From contig CAKRKX010000075.1 of NCBI GenBank assembly GCA_934358675.1, positions 1 through 12,466 on the forward strand: a DNA stretch of 12,466 bases, in the 5' to 3' direction. Position numbers and translations under genes: made by a program. The DNA comes from an uncultured Agathobacter sp. GTDB lineage: Bacteria > Bacillota > Clostridia > Lachnospirales > Lachnospiraceae. The notes below the pieces were generated by a model. That model made no database searches and was not told where the DNA came from. It saw nothing but the letters and a program-made list of their open reading frames with translations. Every line of letters begins with the position of its first letter. The first letter of the stretch is position 1. This document shows, one piece after another, positions 8,345 to 12,466 of the stretch.

Positions 8345-8874
8345 TGCTGAAAGATAATATTGTTTTAATTGGAATGCCGGGGGTGGGTAAAAGCACCGTC
8401 GGCGTTATCCTTGCTAAAGTGCTTGGATATCAGTTTATAGATGCGGACCTTGTGATCCAGGAGCAGGAGGGGAGACTTCTGTGTGAGATCATCGAACAGG
8501 AAGGTACACAAGGGTTTATTGAAGTTGAGAACCGTGTGAATGCTTCCATCGAGGCAAAGCATGCGATTATCGCGACCGGCGGCAGTGTGGTATACGGCAG
8601 GGAAGCGATGGAACATCTCAGCAAGATCGGTACGGTAATCTATTTACAGGTGCCGTATCCGGAGCTGGCGAAGAGGCTGGCGGACATCAAAGGAAGAGGC
8701 GTGGTCCTTCGGGACGGTCAGACACTCCACGACCTGTATGAGGAGCGCACCCCGCTCTACGAGAAGTATGCAGACATCTGCATCTGTGAGACGGGCCTTG
8801 GCGTAGAACAGACCGTTGATCAGGTCGTAGAGAAATTGAATTTGATGAATAACAAACACGAAAGTAACGAATAG
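8344..8874 (+). CDS. Shikimate kinase family protein (substrate uncertain)
   Basis: A 176-residue P-loop kinase with Walker A GMPGVGKST (10-18), the DxD motif at 33-35 (FIDADLVI), the GG pair at 79-80 (ATGGSVVY), a lid region with Arg 118 and Arg 123, and ERTPLY (134-139), all as in AroK. Shikimate kinase phosphorylates shikimate in the aromatic amino acid pathway. However, the normally conserved FRxxE motif, whose Arg binds the shikimate carboxylate, reads FIEVE here (58-62). Either shikimate is held differently or the true substrate is another molecule. The start overlaps the preceding stop by one base (TAATG) and there is no strong ribosome binding site, so translation is probably coupled to the lipoprotein gene. 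No other aromatic pathway gene is nearby. Family membership is sure; the exact reaction is not. Confidence 0.8.
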   Translation: MLKDNIVLIGMPGVGKSTVGVILAKVLGYQFIDADLVIQEQEGRLLCEIIEQEGTQGFIEVENRVNASIEAKHAIIATGGSVVYGREAMEHLSKIGTVIYLQVPYPELAKRLADIKGRGVVLRDGQTLHDLYEERTPLYEKYADICICETGLGVEQTVDQVVEKLNLMNNKHESNE

Positions 8875-8913
8875 TATATTTAGTAGGGGCATTTCATTTT
8901 TTTGAGGTGAGAT

Positions 8914-10206
8914 ATGGAACAGTACGTGATCAAAGGCGGTAACCCGCTGAATGGTGAGGTCGAGATTGGCGGTGCAAAGAATGCGGCGCTTGCAATTCTT
9001 GCAGCCTCCATTATGACCGATGAGACCGTTACAATAGAGAATTTACCAAACGTTAGAGATATCAATGTTCTGCTGCAGGCGATCGCAGAGATCGGTGCAA
9101 AAGTGGAACGTATTAATGCACATAAAGTCAAGATCAACGGATCCTTTATCCGCGACGTGAACGTGGACAATGCGTTCATCCGCAGAATCCGTGCGTCTTA
9201 TTACCTGATCGGCGCTTTGCTCGGCAAGTATAAGAAGGCGCAGGTGGCACTCCCGGGCGGATGTGACATCGGAAGCCGTCCGATCGATCTGCATATGAAG
9301 GGATTCCGTGCCATGGGAGCAACCGTGGATATCGCACACGGACTTGTTGTGGCAGAGGCAGAAAAGTTAAACGGAACACATATTTATCTGGATAAAGTAT
9401 CGGTAGGTGCCACCATCAATATCATGATGGCTGCTGCTATGGCAGATGGCAAGACCGTTATCGAGAATGCTGCGAAGGAGCCGCACGTTGTTGATGTGGC
9501 AAACTTCTTAAACAGTATGGGAGCCAATATCCGTGGCGCAGGAACGGATGTGATCCGTATCGTCGGTGTGGAGAAGCTTCACAAGACCGAATATTCGATC
9601 ATTCCGGATCAGATCGAAGCCGGAACCTTTATGTTTGCGGTTGCCGCAACCGGTGGAGATGTTCTTGTCAAGGATGTGATTCCGAAGCATCTTGAAGCGA
9701 CGACAGCCAAGCTGGTCGAGGCCGGATGCAAGGTGGAAGAATTTGACGATGCAGTCCGCATTATCTCGAATGGAAAGCTTCACCATACACAGGTGACGAC
9801 ACTTCCTTATCCGGGATTCCCGACCGACATGCAGCCGCAGATGGCTGTGCTTCTCGGTATTGCAGAGGGAACGAGTACGGTGACGGAGAGCATCTTCGAG
9901 AATCGTTTTAAGTATGTTGACGAGCTGACACGCATGGGTGCCAATATTAAGGTGGAGAGCAATATTGCGATCATCAACGGTGTGAAGCAGTACACCGGAG
10001 CACATGTGAACGCACCGGATCTTCGTGCCGGAGCTGCACTTGTGATCGCAGGTCTTGTCGCAGAAGGAATTACCGTCATTGACGATATCTATTATATTGA
10101 GCGTGGTTATGAGGAGTTTGAGCGCAAGCTCAGAGGAATCGGAGCGCAGATCGAGAAAGTCAATGATGACAAGGAATTGCAGAAATTCATTTTGAAAGTT
10201 TCATAA
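8914..10206 (+). CDS. murA: UDP-N-acetylglucosamine 1-carboxyvinyltransferase
   Basis: MurA transfers enolpyruvate from PEP to UDP-GlcNAc, the first committed cytoplasmic step of peptidoglycan synthesis. The 430-residue protein has the family length and shows GGAKNAAL with Lys 22 and Asn 23, PGGCDIGSRPIDLH with the catalytic, fosfomycin-reactive Cys at 117, FPTD with Asp 305, and IERGY with Arg 397. Because the Cys is kept, sensitivity to fosfomycin is expected. Firmicutes often carry two MurA copies; I cannot say from this window which type this is. GAGGTGA at 8904-8910 is the ribosome binding site. The gene follows the kinase gene by 39 bases without a clear promoter and is probably the last gene of the unit starting at 7207. 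A two-way terminator follows. A partial murC lies at the other end of the window in the opposite direction. Confidence 0.97.
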   Translation: MEQYVIKGGNPLNGEVEIGGAKNAALAILAASIMTDETVTIENLPNVRDINVLLQAIAEIGAKVERINAHKVKINGSFIRDVNVDNAFIRRIRASYYLIGALLGKYKKAQVALPGGCDIGSRPIDLHMKGFRAMGATVDIAHGLVVAEAEKLNGTHIYLDKVSVGATINIMMAAAMADGKTVIENAAKEPHVVDVANFLNSMGANIRGAGTDVIRIVGVEKLHKTEYSIIPDQIEAGTFMFAVAATGGDVLVKDVIPKHLEATTAKLVEAGCKVEEFDDAVRIISNGKLHHTQVTTLPYPGFPTDMQPQMAVLLGIAEGTSTVTESIFENRFKYVDELTRMGANIKVESNIAIINGVKQYTGAHVNAPDLRAGAALVIAGLVAEGITVIDDIYYIERGYEEFERKLRGIGAQIEKVNDDKELQKFILKVS

Positions 10207-10231
10207 TGAAAATCGAATAAAGATATATGAA

Positions 10232-10261
10232 AAGCCGTATGGGATTGCTCTCATACGGCTT
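10232..10261. terminator. Bidirectional terminator between murA and the HD-GYP gene
   Basis: AAGCCGTATG (10232-10241) pairs perfectly with CATACGGCTT (10252-10261) around a 10-base loop. On the plus strand the stem ends in TT, then CG and TTTT; on the minus strand it ends in TTTT. It lies between two convergent genes, 25 bases after the murA stop and 4 bases after the stop of the leftward gene, so it can serve both. Confidence 0.88.
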
Positions 10262-10265
10262 CGTT

Positions 10266-11420
10266 TTACAGTACGGCTTTAATATATAAGTCTTTGTTGG
10301 CCTTGGACAGATCGATGCATGTGTTGTCGTCCAACTGTACGATCGGTCTCGACAGATCGTTCTGATTTAACATGATAATGTTGCAGCCTCTTCCGTCGCT
10401 TAAGATAACACGGTTACTCTGGTAAGTGACGGCGATCTGTTTTAAGAAGGTCAGAATATAGCGTGTGTAATATTTCTGATAGCCCTCTTTCTCGAAGTTG
10501 CTGATCACCTGGAACGGGCAGAGCGGTGCGCGGTAGGAACGCGCGGCAGTCATTGCGTCATACACATCGGCAATCGCAACGATCATCGCAAAATTCTCAA
10601 TGAAATCTTCACTCAGTCCGGACGGGTATCCGGTTCCGTCGCAGCGCTCATGGTGCATGAGTGCAGATTTCTTGATGCGTGGATCCATGTTCGGCTGATT
10701 CTTTAAAATCTCATATCCGTACTTCGGATGCTGACGAATCTGCGCGAATTCCTCATCGGTCAGAAATCCCGGCTTGTTTAAGATCTCGTCCGGAACTATT
10801 AATTTGCCGATATCGTGGAGCAGTCCCGATAAAGTCAGCACATCAAGGTCGTGTGACGGAAGCTTCAGCCAGCGTCCGATCATGCGTGAGATCAAAGCGA
10901 CATTCAGACAATGTGCGTAGACGGAATCGTTGATCGTTCGCATATTATATAACATATCAAATAATTCAATGATCGTATTGCGGGAACGGAACAATTCCGA
11001 GACGCTCGCAAGAAGATCGTTGGTATCGATCGGTTCGTTGTGGTCAAGCGCCGCGGCAAAAGCGCGCTTCATCTTCTCGATGCAACCAAAATAGGAAAAC
11101 TGAAAATCGCGGAATTCCGGAGATGCGGCGACTTTCTGCGAGTGTGTTTTGCTCTCCTCCGCACGAGTCTTCAGCTGTCTCGGCTTCGGAGCTTCTTTCG
11201 GTGGCTCCTTCGGCTGCCCGGTTTCCTGTGGCGCCTCTTCAACCGGCTGAGGGTCTTCCCCATACACGCAAGCCGACTCAACGCGGTACAATTTCATTCG
11301 ATTGATGAGCTGTCTGGTTACGATCGTATCGGCAGGGGCGAGAATCTGTCCCACCGGCGTCCTGACCGGTTTCGCAGTCACCATTCCGATTTCTAATTCC
11401 TTTGGTTCTAAGGTACGCAT
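10266..11420 (-). CDS. HD-GYP domain cyclic-di-GMP phosphodiesterase
   Basis: The predicted 384-residue soluble protein has a small N-terminal beta domain (about 1-54), often found ahead of HD-GYP domains, a Pro/Glu/Lys-rich linker (about 56-98) and an HD-GYP domain (about 135-325). Key residues are present: His 170, the HD pair 202-203, His 231, HHERCDGTGYP (256-266) with GYP at 264-266, and Asp 285. Proteins with this full set hydrolyse cyclic-di-GMP, so activity is expected. The C-terminal 60 residues form a small beta-rich tail common in this family. No receiver or membrane domain is present, so its input signal is unclear. The ATG at 11420 has GGAGG 8 bases upstream on the minus strand; a longer form from TTG at 11435 would start inside that site and is rejected. 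It is transcribed alone from a consensus promoter. Confidence 0.92.
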   Translation of the reverse strand: MRTLEPKELEIGMVTAKPVRTPVGQILAPADTIVTRQLINRMKLYRVESACVYGEDPQPVEEAPQETGQPKEPPKEAPKPRQLKTRAEESKTHSQKVAASPEFRDFQFSYFGCIEKMKRAFAAALDHNEPIDTNDLLASVSELFRSRNTIIELFDMLYNMRTINDSVYAHCLNVALISRMIGRWLKLPSHDLDVLTLSGLLHDIGKLIVPDEILNKPGFLTDEEFAQIRQHPKYGYEILKNQPNMDPRIKKSALMHHERCDGTGYPSGLSEDFIENFAMIVAIADVYDAMTAARSYRAPLCPFQVISNFEKEGYQKYYTRYILTFLKQIAVTYQSNRVILSDGRGCNIIMLNQNDLSRPIVQLDDNTCIDLSKANKDLYIKAVL

Positions 11421-11459
11421 AATAAAACCCTCCAAAAATGCGTTACTTACATAACTAAA

Positions 11460-11488
11460 AGTATACGGAATTCACAAGAAAATGTCAA
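11460..11488 (-). promoter_or_regulatory. Promoter of the HD-GYP gene
   Basis: On the minus strand TTGACA (complement of 11483-11488) is followed after 17 bases by TATACT (complement of 11460-11465). This is a near-perfect sigma-A promoter. Transcription should start near 11453, giving a leader of about 33 bases. Confidence 0.88.
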
Positions 11489-11498
11489 CAAATAGGTC

Positions 11499-11527
11499 TT
11501 GACAGATACAATATTTTAGCGTATTGT
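11499..11527 (+). promoter_or_regulatory. Promoter of the SAM riboswitch-metK transcript
   Basis: A perfect TTGACA (11499-11504) is followed after 17 bases by TATTGT (11522-11527). Transcription should start near 11534, about 30 bases before the riboswitch. Its -35 is only 10 bases from the -35 of the divergent HD-GYP promoter. Confidence 0.82.
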
Positions 11528-11560
11528 AGCGGATAGAGATTTCAAATTTAATATTGTAGC
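11512..11560 (+). repeat. Short direct repeats TATTGTAGC in the metK promoter and leader
   Basis: TATTGTAGC occurs exactly at 11522-11530 and 11552-11560, with a one-mismatch copy (TATTTTAGC) at 11512-11520. The spacings are 10 and 30 bases, that is, whole helical turns. The first exact copy contains the -10 element. The repeats may be chance in AT-rich DNA or a binding site array. Confidence 0.35.
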
Positions 11561-11564
11561 TTTT

Positions 11565-11669
11565 CTCTTATTCAGAGTGATGGAGATACATAGGATCTGT
11601 GAAGTCACGGCAACCCCGTTTTGTACAACAGGAAGGTGCCAACCTGAGCGAGTAATCGAACAATAAGAG
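11565..11669 (+). ncRNA. SAM-I (S-box) riboswitch upstream of metK
   Basis: The outer helix P1 is a perfect 8-base pair match between CTCTTATT (11565-11572) and AATAAGAG (11662-11669). Inside it are the S-box landmarks in order: AGAGTGATGGAG (kink-turn side of P2), GTGAAGTCACGGCAACC with P2 closing GTGA/TCAC, a variable P3, GGTGCCAA, and a short P4 (CGA/TCG). SAM-I riboswitches bind S-adenosylmethionine and turn genes off when it is plentiful. A terminator directly downstream and metK as the controlled gene make this a feedback loop on SAM synthesis. Confidence 0.94.
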
Positions 11670-11698
11670 GATTTGATGATCTTAAATTCATTCAGTCC
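11669..11698 (+). promoter_or_regulatory. Predicted antiterminator of the SAM riboswitch
   Basis: GGATTTGATGA (11669-11679) can pair with TCATTCAGTCC (11688-11698) over 10 of 11 positions (two wobble pairs) around an 8-base loop. It uses the last base of P1 and overlaps the left arm of the terminator, so it is mutually exclusive with the SAM-bound form, as expected for an OFF switch. Confidence 0.65.
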
Positions 11699-11717
11699 GC
11701 TTTTGGCGGATTTTTTT
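11694..11717 (+). terminator. Riboswitch-controlled intrinsic terminator before metK
   Basis: TCCGC (11696-11700) pairs with GCGGA (11706-11710) around TTTTG. The stem can extend by a G-U and an A-U pair, and a run of seven T residues follows (11711-11717). It lies 24 bases after riboswitch P1 and 31 bases before metK, as expected for a transcriptional OFF switch. Confidence 0.88.
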
Positions 11718-11748
11718 ATTGCTTTTTTTAAAACGAAAGGAGAAATCG

Positions 11749-12466
11749 ATGGAGAAATTATTATTTACATCAGAGTCCGTAACCGAAGGACATCCTGACA
11801 AAATGTGTGATGCGATCTCTGATGCGATCCTTGATGCCTGCATGGAGCAGGACCCGATGAGCCGTGTAGCCTGCGAGGCAGCAAGTTGTACAGGCTTCGT
11901 ACTTGTAACCGGTGAGATTACAACAAAGGCACAGCTTGATATCCCTTCAATCGTAAGAAAGACCGTAAACGAGATCGGATACAACGATGCCAAGACCGGA
12001 TTTGACGGTCATACATGTGCGGTTATGGTTGCTTTGGATCAGCAGTCCACAGATATCGCTATGGGTGTTGACAAGGCACTCGAGGCTAAGGAAGGTGCTT
12101 TGACCGATGACCTTGATACCGGTGCCGGAGATCAGGGTATGATGTTTGGTTACGCAACCAACGAGACACCGGAGTTAATGCCTTATCCGATCTCTCTTGC
12201 ACACAAGCTTGCTTTACAGCTGACCAAGGTTCGTAAGGACGGAACATTGACCTACCTTCGTCCGGACGGAAAGACACAGGTTTCCGTAGAGTACGATGAG
12301 GCAGGCAAGCCGAAGAGACTTGAGGCTGTCGTATTATCAACACAGCATGATGAGGATGTGACACAGGAGCAGATCCATGAGGATATCAAGAAGTATGTAT
12401 TTGATCCGATCCTTCCACAGGATATGGTCGATGAGAATACCAAGTTCTTTATCAACCCTACAGGAC
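11749..12466 (+). CDS. metK: S-adenosylmethionine synthetase (5' part, runs off the window)
   Basis: MetK makes S-adenosylmethionine from methionine and ATP in the cytoplasm. The first 239 codons are present, about 60% of the usual near-400 residues, and the frame is open to the window edge. Motifs seen: [12 protein letters not shown] (7-18, with the ATP-binding His 15 and metal-binding Asp 17), the potassium-site Glu at 43, GEITT (55-59), [12 protein letters not shown] (125-136, the family signature), DGKTQV (173-178) and the start of the FINPTG signature (234-239). The stretch after Glu 43 reads CEAASCTG, where most family members have Thr directly after the Glu; this is a mild variation. 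AGGAG at 11738-11742 is 6 bases before the ATG. Expression is controlled by the SAM-I riboswitch upstream. Confidence 0.97.
   Translation, partial: MEKLLFTSESVTEGHPDKMCDAISDAILDACMEQDPMSRVACEAASCTGFVLVTGEITTKAQLDIPSIVRKTVNEIGYNDAKTGFDGHTCAVMVALDQQSTDIAMGVDKALEAKEGALTDDLDTGAGDQGMMFGYATNETPELMPYPISLAHKLALQLTKVRKDGTLTYLRPDGKTQVSVEYDEAGKPKRLEAVVLSTQHDEDVTQEQIHEDIKKYVFDPILPQDMVDENTKFFINPTG

Noticed and set aside
8842..8880. Possible separate promoter for murA (TTGATG, TATATT)
   Set aside because: The hexamers are 27 bases apart, far from the 17-base optimum, and no other suitable pair is seen.
9508..10005. 165-codon minus-strand open frame inside murA
   Set aside because: Shadow of a complete murA with all catalytic residues; composition rich in His/Arg/Cys typical of antisense frames.
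11421..11435. TTG start at 11435 adding five residues to the HD-GYP protein
   Set aside because: It overlaps the GGAGG site that serves the ATG at 11420, leaving no ribosome binding site for the longer form.
1..12466. tRNA, rRNA, CRISPR array, insertion sequence, prophage or toxin-antitoxin genes
   Set aside because: No cloverleaf, repeat-spacer pattern, transposase, integrase or terminal inverted repeats were seen; the genes present are core functions with similar base composition.

Overview
The window looks like ordinary chromosomal core sequence from a Gram-positive, spore-forming anaerobe of the Clostridia, most likely the family Lachnospiraceae (Roseburia/Agathobacter-like; the genus cannot be fixed by eye). 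Support comes from paired glgC/glgD genes, spoVG, the pth-mfd-foldase order, strong AGGAGG-type ribosome binding sites, TTGACA/TATAAT promoters and an S-box (SAM-I) riboswitch in front of metK. I see no tRNA, rRNA, CRISPR array, insertion sequence or prophage gene.

Layout. At the left edge the first 21 codons of murC run leftwards off the window. A 239-base divergent control region (65-303) separates murC from a rightward block. First come glgC and glgD (overlapping by 4 bases) and spoVG, closed by a strong hairpin with a short U-run. Next are pth and mfd (transcription-repair coupling factor). A new promoter directly after mfd then drives a foldase-like lipoprotein gene, a shikimate-kinase-family gene (start and stop overlapping by one base) and murA. 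A two-way terminator lies between murA and a convergent leftward gene for an HD-GYP cyclic-di-GMP phosphodiesterase. That gene and metK are divergent: their promoters stand back to back, and metK is preceded by a SAM-I riboswitch with a transcription terminator. metK runs off the right edge after 239 codons.

How it works together. GlgC/GlgD make ADP-glucose for glycogen, and SpoVG, downstream of them, is a stationary-phase/sporulation regulator. Pth recycles peptidyl-tRNA and Mfd clears stalled RNA polymerase. The lipoprotein, MurA and MurC act at or for the cell envelope. MetK makes S-adenosylmethionine and is controlled by it through the riboswitch.

I did not find a convincing new biological system. 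The points most worth a second look are a shikimate-kinase family member lacking the usual shikimate-binding arginine; a foldase-like lipoprotein whose parvulin domain looks degenerate and ends in a Ser/Thr/Glu tail; a perfect inverted repeat over the glgC promoter -35 element preceded by phased A-tracts; and back-to-back promoters for the cyclic-di-GMP and SAM genes whose -35 hexamers form an inverted repeat.
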